DNA of 36,062 nucleotides from Syntrophus sp. (in: bacteria) (GCA_025355725.1 JANXZC010000125.1:1-36062), one strand, 5' to 3'. Counted from the stretch's first letter, positions 15,621 to 29,647 are shown. Translations and numbers: made by a program. Notes: generated by a model not told the origin, from the letters alone.

Positions 15621-17273
15621 CTAATTCTCTGTAACGTATATCCCAGGGGACCTCTCCAGGGGAGGATACTTTCGGCATCCCATGGTCGGCGGGTTTTGCA
15701 TGGTCGATCCATGCTGAGTCAGCCAGTCCGTCCAATCCCTCCACCAGGAACCGCGTCGTTCTTCCTGACGGCTCAGCCAGTCGTCCGGGTTCTCCGTAAG
15801 CTCGACTGTCCCTGCCCAGAACTTCCTTCTTGACCCCTCCGAATGGGGGTTGATGATGCCGGTGATATGTCCCTCGCTGGAAAGGACATATCGCCGGGGG
15901 GCCTTGATCAGGGAGCAGGTGCGGAATGTTCCCCGCCAAGGGCAGATGTGGTCCAGTAGCGTTCCCACGGCATATAAAGGCTGCCCGACCTTTTCCATAT
16001 CAATCAGCCGATTTCCCAGCGACAGGACGTCCTTTTTTGCCAGGTTATTATGCAGGTAAAATTCCCGAAGATAGAAGGAGCACATGGCTTCAGGCAGTCG
16101 GGTGCTGTCGCTGTTCCAGAAGAGCATATCCGATTTCGGAGGTGTTGCGCCATAAAGATAATTCTGGACAAAGTTTCTCCAGATCAGGCTGTCTGAGCCA
16201 AGAATTCGGAAGAGCCAGCTCAGGTAGCGGGCGTCAAGGAAGCCGTCCATTTTCATGAGGACCTCGGTGGCTTCAATGGATTTTTCGCTTATGAAAACCC
16301 CCAGATCGCCGGGCTCGGAAAAATCCACCAGGGTTGCAAACAGCGTCCAGTCGGCCACGGGCAGATGCCCCTTTTTCCCTGGGCCCCGGTTCAACCAGGC
16401 CATGAGGGCGGCCAGGACCGTGCCGCCGATGCAGTATCCTGCTGCATGGACGTGGGGAACCTTGCAGGTGTGTCGTGCCGCCTCCACGGCTTTTAGCACC
16501 CCCGTGAACATGTAGTCGGCAAAAGTGACATCACGCATGACCGCCGTCGGATTCTTCCAACTGATAACGAAAACGGTGAATCCCTGATCCCTTAAAAAAC
16601 GGACAAAACTCGTCTGCGGTGTAAGGTCAAAGACGTAGTATTTGTTGATCCAGGGGGGGACTAGCACGATCGGTAAGGCATGTGTTGTTTCCGTCGATGC
16701 TTCATACTGGATGAGTTCCATCAGATCGTTGCGGAAGACCACAAAGCCAGGTGTTATGGCAATATTGTCACCAACCTTGAAGGCCTTTTCATCCGTGATC
16801 CGGGACAGATAATCGCCCCGGGAAAAGTCATCCCATGCCTGGCTCAAGCCTTGTGTGAGACTGCCGCCGCTGGTATCGATAAACTTTTTTATAGCCAGGG
16901 GGTTGGTCCAGAAAAAGTTGGCCGGCGCGAGGGCGTTGATTAGCTGCTGGGTCCAGAAGAGGGCCCGCTGGCGGTCTTTATCGTTAAGGTCCCTGCTTCT
17001 TTCTACCAGACCCTTGAGCCAGTCATTAAAAATGGAATGAAATCGCCTGCTTAATTTTGCATTTCTCTTAATATATTCGAGGAACACCTCGCTGGCGTCG
17101 GACTTGTCCTCCGCAGGTAGTTCAGAGGAGAGGAGGTGAGGGAATTCCTCCCGGGTGGCCTCCTCCAGATGCTGGAATAGATCGATAACCCGCTGATTTA
17201 TTTCTTCCGAGCGGTCCATGCAGGAGTGCTGTACCTTCCAGAAAGATGCCAGAATATCCAGGGGGTCAATCAT
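15621..17273 (-). CDS. phaC: Class I-like poly(3-hydroxyalkanoate) synthase
   Basis: PHA synthases polymerise (R)-3-hydroxyacyl-CoA into polyester storage granules. The 550-residue protein has the PhaC N-terminal domain (about 90-260) and an alpha/beta-hydrolase core. The lipase-box-like AAGYCIGGT gives nucleophile C281; the remaining triad members are D441 (LLDHICPW) and H469 (SSEGHITGI). The spacings (160 and 28) are almost the same as in the Cupriavidus class I enzyme (C319, D480, H508). The C-terminal WSR/WWRDWTDWL region fits class I. The start ATG overlaps the ACP stop (ATGA), implying coupled translation. No phaA, phaB, phaE, phaR or phasin gene is nearby, which is unusual: the partners are FabH, ACP and FabD. 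The substrate may therefore be something other than CoA esters from acetoacetyl-CoA reduction (inference). Confidence 0.92.
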   Translation of the reverse strand: MIDPLDILASFWKVQHSCMDRSEEINQRVIDLFQHLEEATREEFPHLLSSELPAEDKSDASEVFLEYIKRNAKLSRRFHSIFNDWLKGLVERSRDLNDKDRQRALFWTQQLINALAPANFFWTNPLAIKKFIDTSGGSLTQGLSQAWDDFSRGDYLSRITDEKAFKVGDNIAITPGFVVFRNDLMELIQYEASTETTHALPIVLVPPWINKYYVFDLTPQTSFVRFLRDQGFTVFVISWKNPTAVMRDVTFADYMFTGVLKAVEAARHTCKVPHVHAAGYCIGGTVLAALMAWLNRGPGKKGHLPVADWTLFATLVDFSEPGDLGVFISEKSIEATEVLMKMDGFLDARYLSWLFRILGSDSLIWRNFVQNYLYGATPPKSDMLFWNSDSTRLPEAMCSFYLREFYLHNNLAKKDVLSLGNRLIDMEKVGQPLYAVGTLLDHICPWRGTFRTCSLIKAPRRYVLSSEGHITGIINPHSEGSRRKFWAGTVELTENPDDWLSRQEERRGSWWRDWTDWLTQHGSTMQNPPTMGCRKYPPLERSPGIYVTEN

Positions 17274-17539
17274 TTTGGCCTTTGTGTTCCCGCAGCGGCC
17301 AGCTTGCCGGGATTTTCGATGAGATCCACGATTTCTTTGAGGGTTGTATCTTCCCCAAGGAGATCCAGTGGAATGGCTACATTGAAATTCTCTGCGATGA
17401 AGGTCTGCAAATTAACCGCCGCCATCGAGTCGAAATCCGGAATGTCTCCCAAGCGAGTCTCTAAAGTGACGGCAATATTATCCACCTCCGGAAACAGGTC
17501 TTCAAACCCCTCCTTGAGTTTTTTAAGCGTATCTGCCAT
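17270..17539 (-). CDS. Acyl carrier protein
   Basis: An 89-residue acidic four-helix carrier protein. The phosphopantetheine attachment serine is S38 in IPDFDSMAAVNL, a variant of the usual DSL (here DSM). The acidic helix before it (LFPEVDNIAVTLETRLGD) and the C-terminal TTLKEIVDLI helix fit the ACP fold. The gene has a strong ribosome-binding site (AAAGGAGGT). It is 29 bp after the fabH-like gene and overlaps phaC by 4 bp. The sequence departs from housekeeping AcpP (longer C-terminal tail, no DSLD), so it is probably a dedicated carrier for this cluster. What acyl chain it bears cannot be read from sequence. Confidence 0.88.
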   Translation of the reverse strand: MADTLKKLKEGFEDLFPEVDNIAVTLETRLGDIPDFDSMAAVNLQTFIAENFNVAIPLDLLGEDTTLKEIVDLIENPGKLAAAGTQRPK

Positions 17540-17568
17540 GTCTTACCTCCTTTTAGATTCTCCTCGGA

Positions 17569-18549
17569 TCAGATCCGGATAAGGTTTGCCCCCCAGGACA
17601 GCCCGCCTCCGAAGGCGGCCGTTACGACAAGATCCCCTTCGCCAATGACCCCTTCCTCCCGGGCCTCATCGAGGGCAATGAGGACGGAGGCGCTGGCTGT
17701 GTTGCCGTACCGGTCCAAATTTACATAGAACCGTTCGGAGGGGACGCCCAGGTCCGCAGCGATTCCGAGGAGAATGTTGATGTTCGCCTGGTGACAGATG
17801 AAACATTTCACATTTTCCAGATTCATGTCGGCTGCTGATAAGACCTGCCGGATTATCTCGGGCCCCTTGTCAAGGGTGAAGGCTAAAACATCCTCCCCTT
17901 TCATGCGGAAATAGGCAAGCCGGGGGTTGTTTATTTTTTCATAGGGCATCATGGCGCCGCCGCCGGGGATACAGATCGTCTCGCTGCGGCTACCATCGGT
18001 GGCCAGGCAGGAATGAAGGATGCCTCGGGAAGAATCATCTCTGCGTTGCAGCAAGACGGCCCCTGCCCCATCCCCGAAATAGGGAAAGGTGGAAAAATCC
18101 TTTTTGTTAAGAAATCTCGAATAGACCTCCGCTGCGACGAAGAGGATGTTGCCGTACTGCCCCGATTTCACAAGGGCGTCGGCCAGGTGAAGGCCATAGA
18201 CGCTTCCCGAACAGACGGAATTGATATCAAAGGCAAAAGACCTTTTGGCGCCGAGGAGGTACTGAAGCCTGGTAGCCGTGGCCGGCTGGATACGATCGGG
18301 AGAAGATGTTGAAAGGATGATTCCCTCGATATCCTCAGGGAGGAAACTGATCTTTTCCAGGCAGATCCGGGCCGCTTCCAGGGCCAGATCGGAGGTGCTC
18401 TGGTTCTCCCAGGCGTGACGCCGCGCCAAGACTCCGGTCTTCCTGCCGATTAATGACTGGGCTTCCCTGGAAAACTGTGTGAGTTCCTCATTCGGTAAAA
18501 TCACTTCCGGCAGGTAAGATCCTGTGGAAGCAATTACGGCCCTTCTCAT
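17569..18549 (-). CDS. 3-oxoacyl-ACP synthase III (FabH-like)
   Basis: KAS III enzymes condense an acyl-CoA with malonyl-ACP or catalyse related acyl transfers. From ATG 18549 the protein has 326 residues with the thiolase-fold triad C113 (INSVCSGSVYGL), H253 (CFICHQANINIL) and N283 (YGNTASASV), and the C-terminal GFGGGLSWG-like AAFGGGLSWG. The start was chosen because GGACGAGGAC lies just upstream; an in-frame ATG at 18588 has no such signal. It is the first gene before the ACP, phaC and fabD. It may be a specialised KAS III and not the housekeeping FabH, since VCSG replaces the common ACAG/ACSG context. Substrate unknown. Confidence 0.88.
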   Translation of the reverse strand: MRRAVIASTGSYLPEVILPNEELTQFSREAQSLIGRKTGVLARRHAWENQSTSDLALEAARICLEKISFLPEDIEGIILSTSSPDRIQPATATRLQYLLGAKRSFAFDINSVCSGSVYGLHLADALVKSGQYGNILFVAAEVYSRFLNKKDFSTFPYFGDGAGAVLLQRRDDSSRGILHSCLATDGSRSETICIPGGGAMMPYEKINNPRLAYFRMKGEDVLAFTLDKGPEIIRQVLSAADMNLENVKCFICHQANINILLGIAADLGVPSERFYVNLDRYGNTASASVLIALDEAREEGVIGEGDLVVTAAFGGGLSWGANLIRI

Positions 18550-18661
18550 TTTGCTGTCCTCGTCCGTTTTGATCAGGAAAACTGCCAATGGTGAAGATAT
18601 AAACCATTATTCAACGCCGCCGCTTGCTTTAATATTAACTAACATGACCGGAGAATCCCTG

Positions 18662-19987
18662 TCAAAGCAAAACCCCTTCAGAAGGTACCGGTGTGGAACT
18701 CAGCAAGACCTTGTCGATCCGGTTACCGTCCATGTCCACGATTTCGAAACGCCATTCTTTCCAGTTAAAATGGTCTCCTGTAGATGGAATACGTTCCATA
18801 TAGGACATGATAAAGCCGCCGAGGGTGTAAAAGTCGCCCTTTTCCTCGGCCGGAAGGCTTTCGATCTGGAAATGGATTTTAAAATCTTCAGTGGACAAGG
18901 AACCGTCCACGAGCCAGGAACCATCATCTCTCTGGACAATGGGATTGTCCTCTTCTTCGCTGATCGAGGGTATATCGCCCACGATGGCCTGAATTACATC
19001 GCTGATGGTCACCATTCCTTGAATGATTCCATATTCATCAACCACCATGGCGATGTGGATGGGGGAGGTCTTGAATTGCCCCAGGACCTGCCAGGCGGAT
19101 ATTGTTTCCGGGAAATAAAGGGGCCTCTTCAGTAGAGGTATCATGTCCAGTTCCTCTGCACCCGCTGCTGCGACTTGTTTCAGGAGATCCTTGACATGGA
19201 GAAACCCGATTACCTGATCAAGACTTCCCCGGCCCACGGGGAAGCAGGTGTGCTGGCCCGACCTGATGATATCAAGGTTGTATGGAAAGGGCTTTTCCGC
19301 ATCCAGCCAGAGGATGTCCGGACGGGGCGTCATCAGATCCCTGACCCCCAGGTCGTCGATATGGAAGGCCCGGTGGAAGATCTCATGTTCCATGGCATGA
19401 AAAATACCGGCCTCCGTTCCTTCTTCTAGAAGGACCTTCACTTCCTCTTCGGACACGGAACTCTCCGATTTCTCGATGCGGAATACCTTTAAAAACAGGT
19501 CGGTGCTGACATTGAGAAGCCAGACAAGGGGATAAGCGATGATGGAAAGGTAATATACCGGAAAGGCTGCCAGCGAGGCGATCCTTTCCGCTTTGAACAG
19601 GGCCAGGCGCTTGGGGACAAGTTCTCCCAGGACAAGAGACAGATAGGTGATCACGAGGACCACCAAGGCAAGTCCCAATGGCTCGCTGTAGGGGCGAAAA
19701 ATTGAAAACTGCTGTAGATAGGAGCTTAGAGATTTGGCGATGGTTACGCCGCCATAGGCCCCGGACAGGATGCCGATGAGGGTGATGCCGATCTGGATGG
19801 TTGAGAGAAAACTTCCCGGTTCCTCCGATATGCTCAGTGCCTTCTCAGCCCCTGCATTCCCACCTTCCGCCTCGACTTTCAGCTTTGCCCTACGTGAGGA
19901 AACCAGGGCCATTTCCGCCATGGACAGAGCCCCGTTAAGCAAAACGAGCAACAGCAGGACAATGGCCTCAAGGGGCAAAGAATACAT
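18662..19987 (-). CDS. CorC/HlyC-family membrane transporter (CNNM/DUF21 + CBS)
   Basis: Members of this family are implicated in magnesium or cobalt efflux. The 441-residue protein has a DUF21 (CNNM) membrane domain at about 1-185, with helices at 4-24, 60-85, 100-122 and 137-160 and the conserved VLGELVPKRLAL near 118. Two CBS modules follow at about 210-340 (DLMTPRPDILWLDA; MVVDEYGIIQGMVTISDV) and a CorC_HlyC domain at about 352-435 (WLVDGSLSTEDF; FYTLGGFIM). It has its own strong promoter (20060-20088). The fabH operon begins 112 bp downstream of its stop on the same strand. The transported ion is not deducible. Confidence 0.9.
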   Translation of the reverse strand: MYSLPLEAIVLLLLVLLNGALSMAEMALVSSRRAKLKVEAEGGNAGAEKALSISEEPGSFLSTIQIGITLIGILSGAYGGVTIAKSLSSYLQQFSIFRPYSEPLGLALVVLVITYLSLVLGELVPKRLALFKAERIASLAAFPVYYLSIIAYPLVWLLNVSTDLFLKVFRIEKSESSVSEEEVKVLLEEGTEAGIFHAMEHEIFHRAFHIDDLGVRDLMTPRPDILWLDAEKPFPYNLDIIRSGQHTCFPVGRGSLDQVIGFLHVKDLLKQVAAAGAEELDMIPLLKRPLYFPETISAWQVLGQFKTSPIHIAMVVDEYGIIQGMVTISDVIQAIVGDIPSISEEEDNPIVQRDDGSWLVDGSLSTEDFKIHFQIESLPAEEKGDFYTLGGFIMSYMERIPSTGDHFNWKEWRFEIVDMDGNRIDKVLLSSTPVPSEGVLL

Positions 19988-20059
19988 GACTTATGATTTC
20001 CAAGGAAAAAGGAGTTCCCGATGATCTTTCATATTTACCCTGATGTGTATTTCAATTGT

Positions 20060-20088
20060 AATATAAGAATAATCTTCATCTTAGTCAA
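20060..20088 (-). promoter_or_regulatory. Sigma-70 promoter for the CorC/HlyC gene
   Basis: Read on the minus strand: TTGACT at 20088-20083, a 17-base spacer, and TATATT at 20065-20060. This is near-consensus and about 72 bases upstream of the start codon at 19987. The region between it and 20203 holds the divergent start of the iron-sulfur gene and is AT-rich; no equally good plus-strand promoter is seen there. Confidence 0.6.
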
Positions 20089-20203
20089 GGAAAACAGTGA
20101 CCACGATATTCCATTATTGTGTATATTCATATTTTGTGCTTTATCTGACCGTAAAGTCACTGGCGCCCGGGGTGACAATTAAATTACCCGTCGGAAGGTC
20201 TGA

Positions 20204-21508
20204 TTGAGCCATCATCTTGTAAAAACAGGTTACACCGGCCTCGTTGAGCGACTCAACCGCTTTTCTCAGGGGGCGACGCCTTCGGAATCCCTCTTCAAGA
20301 TCCTGAAGGTTATTTTCAGCGAGCGGGATGCGGCGATGGTCTCCCAGTTGCCAGTCCGTCCCTTCTCCGTGAAGAGGGCGGCACGGATCTGGAAACTTTC
20401 CGAGGTGGAAACCAGGAAGATTCTTGAAGATCTGGCGGATAGGGGCATTCTGTTGGATATGGAAAAAGACGGGGTTCAGACCTATATCCTGCCGCCGCCC
20501 ATGATCGGGTTTTTCGAATTCTCTCTGATGCGCCTACGGGGAGACATCGACCAAAAGGCCCTGAGCGAACTTCTTCATCAGTACGTCCATGTGGAAGACG
20601 ATTTTCTCAAGGCTCTCTTCATGACGGGAGAGACCCAGGTGGGGCGAATCTTCATCCACGAGCCGTCCGTCCCCCAACTCGATGCCGTCAGCCTGTGCAT
20701 CCTCGATTACGAGCGGGCGACGGAGGTGATCAAAACGGCAGCCCACCGGGGTATCAGCCTCTGTTACTGTCGCCACAAGATGGCCCATCTGGGCCGGGAC
20801 TGCGACGCCCCCAAAGAGATCTGCATGACCTTCAATGAACCTGCCCAGGCCCTGATCAAGCACCAACATGCCCGCTCCGTGAGCAAAGAGGAATGTCTGG
20901 ACCTGCTCCAGGTGGCCTGGGATCACAAACTCGTCCAGTTCGGCTCCAATGTCCGGGAAGGCATCGGTTTTATCTGCAACTGCTGCGGCTGTTGCTGCGA
21001 GGCAATGGCGTCGGCCCGGCGGTTTGGTCTGATGCACCCCATTCATACGACCAACTACCTGCCCGCCTTGGAGGCCGATTCGCAGAATGAAAAATGCAAG
21101 GGCTGCGGTCGTTGCGTTTCGGTCTGTCCCGTTGCGGCCATGAGCCTCGTGACAGCCAACGATCCCCGGAAGCCAAAACGAAAAAAAGCCCATCTCAACG
21201 AAGAGATCTGCCTGGGTTGCGGGCTGTGCGTCCGGGAATGTCCCGACGGCGCCATCACCATGAAAGAGCGATTCCAGCGGGTCATCCCGCCTCTGAATGC
21301 CGTCCATCAGGCCGTCGTTATGGCCATCGAGCGGGGGAAGCTTCAGAACCTCATCTTTGACAACCATGCCCTCACGAGCCACCGGTTCATGGCGGCCATA
21401 CTGGGGGCCATCCTCAAGCTCCCGCCGGTCAAGCAGCTCATGGCCAGCGAACAGGTGAAATCCCGTTACCTCGAAGCACTGCTCCGGCGGGCGGGGATGT
21501 CGGTATGA
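20204..21508 (+). CDS. Cysteine-rich protein with two [4Fe-4S] ferredoxin motifs
   Basis: A 434-residue protein I do not assign to a named pathway. Residues 1-95 look like a helix-rich, winged-helix-like region (VKRAARIWKLSEVETRKILEDLADRGIL). About 185-207 holds LCYCRHKMAHLGRDCDAPKEIC. About 258-266 holds CNCCGCCCEA, a very dense Cys cluster. Two classical bacterial ferredoxin motifs follow: C298-x2-C-x2-C-x3-CP and C336-x2-C-x2-C-x3-CP. A helical C-terminus (about 370-434) ends the protein. It is probably a cytoplasmic electron-transfer or redox-sensing protein; no signal peptide is seen. The start is TTG at 20204, 5 bases after GGAAGG; no ATG lies near in frame. Similar proteins are, to my knowledge, frequent in anaerobic Desulfobacterota without known function. 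Confidence 0.85.
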   Translation: MSHHLVKTGYTGLVERLNRFSQGATPSESLFKILKVIFSERDAAMVSQLPVRPFSVKRAARIWKLSEVETRKILEDLADRGILLDMEKDGVQTYILPPPMIGFFEFSLMRLRGDIDQKALSELLHQYVHVEDDFLKALFMTGETQVGRIFIHEPSVPQLDAVSLCILDYERATEVIKTAAHRGISLCYCRHKMAHLGRDCDAPKEICMTFNEPAQALIKHQHARSVSKEECLDLLQVAWDHKLVQFGSNVREGIGFICNCCGCCCEAMASARRFGLMHPIHTTNYLPALEADSQNEKCKGCGRCVSVCPVAAMSLVTANDPRKPKRKKAHLNEEICLGCGLCVRECPDGAITMKERFQRVIPPLNAVHQAVVMAIERGKLQNLIFDNHALTSHRFMAAILGAILKLPPVKQLMASEQVKSRYLEALLRRAGMSV

Positions 21509-21515
21509 CATGATA

Positions 21516-21641
21516 ATTCCGGTTCTAAATCAAAGATGAAATCAAGGCGGCAAGGAAGAGGCGACGCAGGCGTATATGGAAATACGTCGAGGAGCCGATG
21601 ACGAAGCCAACGAAGATAGCGCTTTGATTTAGAACCGGAAT
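21516..21641. repeat. 126-bp element with 20-bp perfect terminal inverted repeats
   Basis: The left arm (21516-21535, attccggttctaaatcaaag) is the exact reverse complement of the right arm (21622-21641). The 86-base interior contains a small central hairpin (cgtat at 21571-21575, atacg at 21582-21586). No transposase is encoded. The element lies between two convergent genes, ending 9 bases before the sugar kinase stop, so its hairpin could serve as a bidirectional terminator. A half copy lies at 3213-3239. I interpret it as a non-autonomous, MITE- or REP-like dispersed repeat. Confidence 0.85.
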
Positions 21642-21650
21642 AATATGGTG

Positions 21651-22781
21651 TCAGCGGTACAGTAGATCCATCATGTCGAGCATCGGCCCGGCCGATTCTT
21701 TCTTGATCATCCTGACTGACGTCTGCTGGTCTCCGTCAACTTCCCCCAAGAAGGTTTCCAGGGCCGGACCATCGGGGCAAGAACCGGAGCCGCCGTAGGT
21801 GGTGCAGGCGAATGATGCCCAGATGCCGGCTTGGGCCATGGCGTTGTGGAAATCAGGGAAGGTGAATCCATTTTTCCCGGTTAGCGCTGCGGCAAGGCCG
21901 GCGGCAAAAGCATCGCCGGCCCCCGTGGTATCCATAACCCTTTCCGGGGGAAGGAGGGACTGGCCATAGATGAGGCCGTCCTCCCCGTCGCCGTAAGTGC
22001 CCAGGGCGCCGAAACGGCCCATACTTATCACGCCGTTGATCTTTCGGTCTGTAAGCCAGTCGATGATCTCCCGCAGGGAGGGGAGACGATCTTCCTTTTT
22101 CATAAGGTTCTTGTACTCCCAGATATTCATCTGGATAACCGTTGCCTGTCGGAAGGCTTCTTCCCAGAACTCGATGCCCAATTCGATTTGGCTATGGCCG
22201 AGATTCAGGAAGATAGGCGCTTTTCCCTGCCAGCGGTCGATGATATACCGGGTACATTCGCCAGGCACATGAGGATGGCCGTTGCTCTTGTCGCTGTAGA
22301 TGTGGCCGATCATAACCGCCCCCGGCATGATCCCGAGGCGCTCTTCAATATCCTGGAATCGTTCTTCCAGATGTTGCCGGAAGCTTTTACCCTCGACGAA
22401 TTTCTCTGAAAAGACGGTAGTCTGAAGCTGGTTGACAAGGATTGTGGAACGGGGGGTCTTGACGTTGGGGACGAAAAAATCACGGGGGGCCAGAAACTTT
22501 TGCATGCGCTCCTGTCCAGGGACTTTTTCGACGGCGGCGAGGATGTTCTCCAGGATCAAATGCCCGAGCTGATCATCGCCGACGGGCAGGATGGGCAGGA
22601 CCTCTTTCCCCGCGGCAAGGAGCCGGAGGGTGTAGTTCAAGCCGCTTCCTCCCAGACTTTCTTCCTGTTCCACAATATGTTTTCTGCCCAGCTGGAGCAC
22701 GCCGTCGCAGAGAAGGATATTTTCAAAGGCCCCGCTGCCTACTGCGATAACAGAGGCTCGGTTTTCTTGTAATGCCTGCAT
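21651..22781 (-). CDS. PfkB-family sugar kinase
   Basis: Ribokinase/PfkB-family ATP-dependent kinase of 376 residues. It has the first PfkB signature as SLGGSGLNYTLRLLAAG at about 42-58. The second signature DTTGAGDAFAAGLAAAL starts at 284, with the catalytic base D290. The N-terminus (VIAVGSGAFENILLCDG) is typical. Two stretches make it longer than most members (about 300-320): an insert at about 120-150 and a tail after residue 350. Substrate is not deducible; family members act on ribose, fructose, adenosine, 2-keto-3-deoxygluconate and others. It is the last gene of the minus-strand run, 49 bp after glmM, which hints at a sugar-nucleotide or amino-sugar context. The 126-bp repeat lies directly behind its stop. 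Confidence 0.88.
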   Translation of the reverse strand: MQALQENRASVIAVGSGAFENILLCDGVLQLGRKHIVEQEESLGGSGLNYTLRLLAAGKEVLPILPVGDDQLGHLILENILAAVEKVPGQERMQKFLAPRDFFVPNVKTPRSTILVNQLQTTVFSEKFVEGKSFRQHLEERFQDIEERLGIMPGAVMIGHIYSDKSNGHPHVPGECTRYIIDRWQGKAPIFLNLGHSQIELGIEFWEEAFRQATVIQMNIWEYKNLMKKEDRLPSLREIIDWLTDRKINGVISMGRFGALGTYGDGEDGLIYGQSLLPPERVMDTTGAGDAFAAGLAAALTGKNGFTFPDFHNAMAQAGIWASFACTTYGGSGSCPDGPALETFLGEVDGDQQTSVRMIKKESAGPMLDMMDLLYR

Positions 22782-22830
22782 CTATTTGCCTGTTACCTGA
22801 TTCTTGTGAACACGGAAAAAAGTCGAAAAC

Positions 22831-24180
22831 TTATCCCAACGCCGTTTTTACTACCTCCGCCACCTGCCGGCAATGGCGCTCCGTTTCCTCATCCGTCGGT
22901 CCTTCCACCATGACCCTACACATGTTCTGGGTTCCCGAATAGCGCACCAGGACCCGTCCCTTTTCTCCCAGAAGATCTTCCACAACCTTGATTGCCTGGA
23001 CAATCTCGGGGATGGTTTCAATGTCCGGCTTTGATTTTACATCGATGTTGATCAATTTCTGGGGGAAAACGGCCATTACCTTCGCCAACTCGGAGAGGGG
23101 TTTCTTCTCTTCCTGCATGGCGATAAGAACCTGCAGGGCGGTCATGATGCCGTCCCCGGTCGTATGATCATGGAGAAAGATCAGGTGCCCCGACTGCTCA
23201 CCCCCGATGGACGCCCCCCGGGCCTTCATCTCTTCGATGACATAACGGTCTCCCACCTTGGCGGCGACCATGTCAATATCCAGTGATTTAAATGCCTGAA
23301 GGAGGCCAAGGTTGCTCATTACCGTGGCGACGACCAGGTTGTTGGTGAGAATTCCTTTTTTCTTCATTACCTTGGCGCAGATGGCCATGAGGTGATCGCC
23401 GGTCAGGATGTTGCCCTTTTCATCAACGGCGATGAGGCGGTCGCCGTCGCCGTCAAAGGCAAACCCCACGTCGGCATTTCTTTTCAGGAGTTTCTCCACC
23501 AGCATCTCCGTGTGCTGGGAACCGCATCTATCGTTGATGTTGGATCCGTTCGGCTGATCGAAGCGGGTGGTGACGTCCGCCCCCAGTTCCAGGAAGGTCT
23601 GGGGGGCAACACGATAGGTGGCGCCGTTGGCGCAATCCAGTTCCAGTTTCACGCCCTCAAGGGTGAATTCCTTGGGAAAGGTGCTTTTCAGAAAGACGAT
23701 GTAACGATCCCTGGCCCCTTCGATCCGGTAGGCCTTGCCCAGTTTGTGGGACGAGGGGTGGAGAGTGTGCATGTTGTCCCGGAAGATAAGTTCTTCGATC
23801 TCAAGTTCCTTTTCATCAGGAAGTTTGTAACCGTCCCTGGAAAAGATCTTGATACCGTTATCCTCATAGGGATTGTGGGATGCCGAGATGACGATGCCCG
23901 CATCGGCCCGCATGCTCTGGGTGAGAAAGGCAATCCCCGGTGTCGGCATGACCCCGACCAGAATCGCATCGACGCCCATGGAGCATATTCCGGCGACGAG
24001 GGCGTTTTCGATCATGTAGCCGGAAATCCTGGTATCTTTACCAATGATGATTTTTGGGTGGTGGCCCTGGCGCTTGAAATAATGGGCAGTCGCCTTGCCG
24101 ACATTCAGGGCCATTTCGGGCGTCATGGGGTATTCATTGGCCACCCCTCTGATTCCGTCTGTCCCAAACAGTTTTCCCAT
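22831..24180 (-). CDS. glmM: Phosphoglucosamine mutase GlmM
   Basis: GlmM interconverts glucosamine-6-phosphate and glucosamine-1-phosphate on the way to UDP-GlcNAc for peptidoglycan and LPS. The 449-residue protein is of standard length. It starts MGKLFGTDGIRG, has the phosphoserine loop with S101 (GIVISASHNPYEDNGIK), the metal loop DGDGDR near 240, the sugar-binding GEQSG near 325, and the phosphate-binding RYSGTQNMCRVMVEG near the C-terminus. RYSGTQNMCRVM and the MGKLFGTDGIRG start fit GlmM and not phosphomannomutase. It lies 84 bp after pyrG in the same run as the GlmS-like protein, a logical pathway partner. Confidence 0.95.
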   Translation of the reverse strand: MGKLFGTDGIRGVANEYPMTPEMALNVGKATAHYFKRQGHHPKIIIGKDTRISGYMIENALVAGICSMGVDAILVGVMPTPGIAFLTQSMRADAGIVISASHNPYEDNGIKIFSRDGYKLPDEKELEIEELIFRDNMHTLHPSSHKLGKAYRIEGARDRYIVFLKSTFPKEFTLEGVKLELDCANGATYRVAPQTFLELGADVTTRFDQPNGSNINDRCGSQHTEMLVEKLLKRNADVGFAFDGDGDRLIAVDEKGNILTGDHLMAICAKVMKKKGILTNNLVVATVMSNLGLLQAFKSLDIDMVAAKVGDRYVIEEMKARGASIGGEQSGHLIFLHDHTTGDGIMTALQVLIAMQEEKKPLSELAKVMAVFPQKLINIDVKSKPDIETIPEIVQAIKVVEDLLGEKGRVLVRYSGTQNMCRVMVEGPTDEETERHCRQVAEVVKTALG

Positions 24181-24264
24181 AAACAGTCTCCTTAGATACT
24201 AACAAAGATCGCCGGTGTGTATCCCCGGCGACCTATTAAGTCAATCAATTTGCAACGGTATTCC

Positions 24265-29647
<5,383 letters not shown>

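Noticed and set aside
15604-15939. N-terminal extension of FabD by 112 residues
   Set aside because: The extension is an out-of-frame reading of the PhaC C-terminus; MEKWALVFPGQGSQ with an upstream GAGGG is the normal FabD start.
20534-21511. 325-codon open frame antisense to the iron-sulfur gene
   Set aside because: The sense strand encodes two intact ferredoxin motifs; the antisense product has His/Asp-rich noise typical of shadow frames.
21516-21641. Insertion sequence or complete transposon
   Set aside because: At 126 bp it encodes no transposase, and no target duplication is evident; described as a non-autonomous repeat instead.
23392-24195. 267-codon open frame antisense to glmM
   Set aside because: glmM is complete with all motifs; the opposite frame has no family resemblance.
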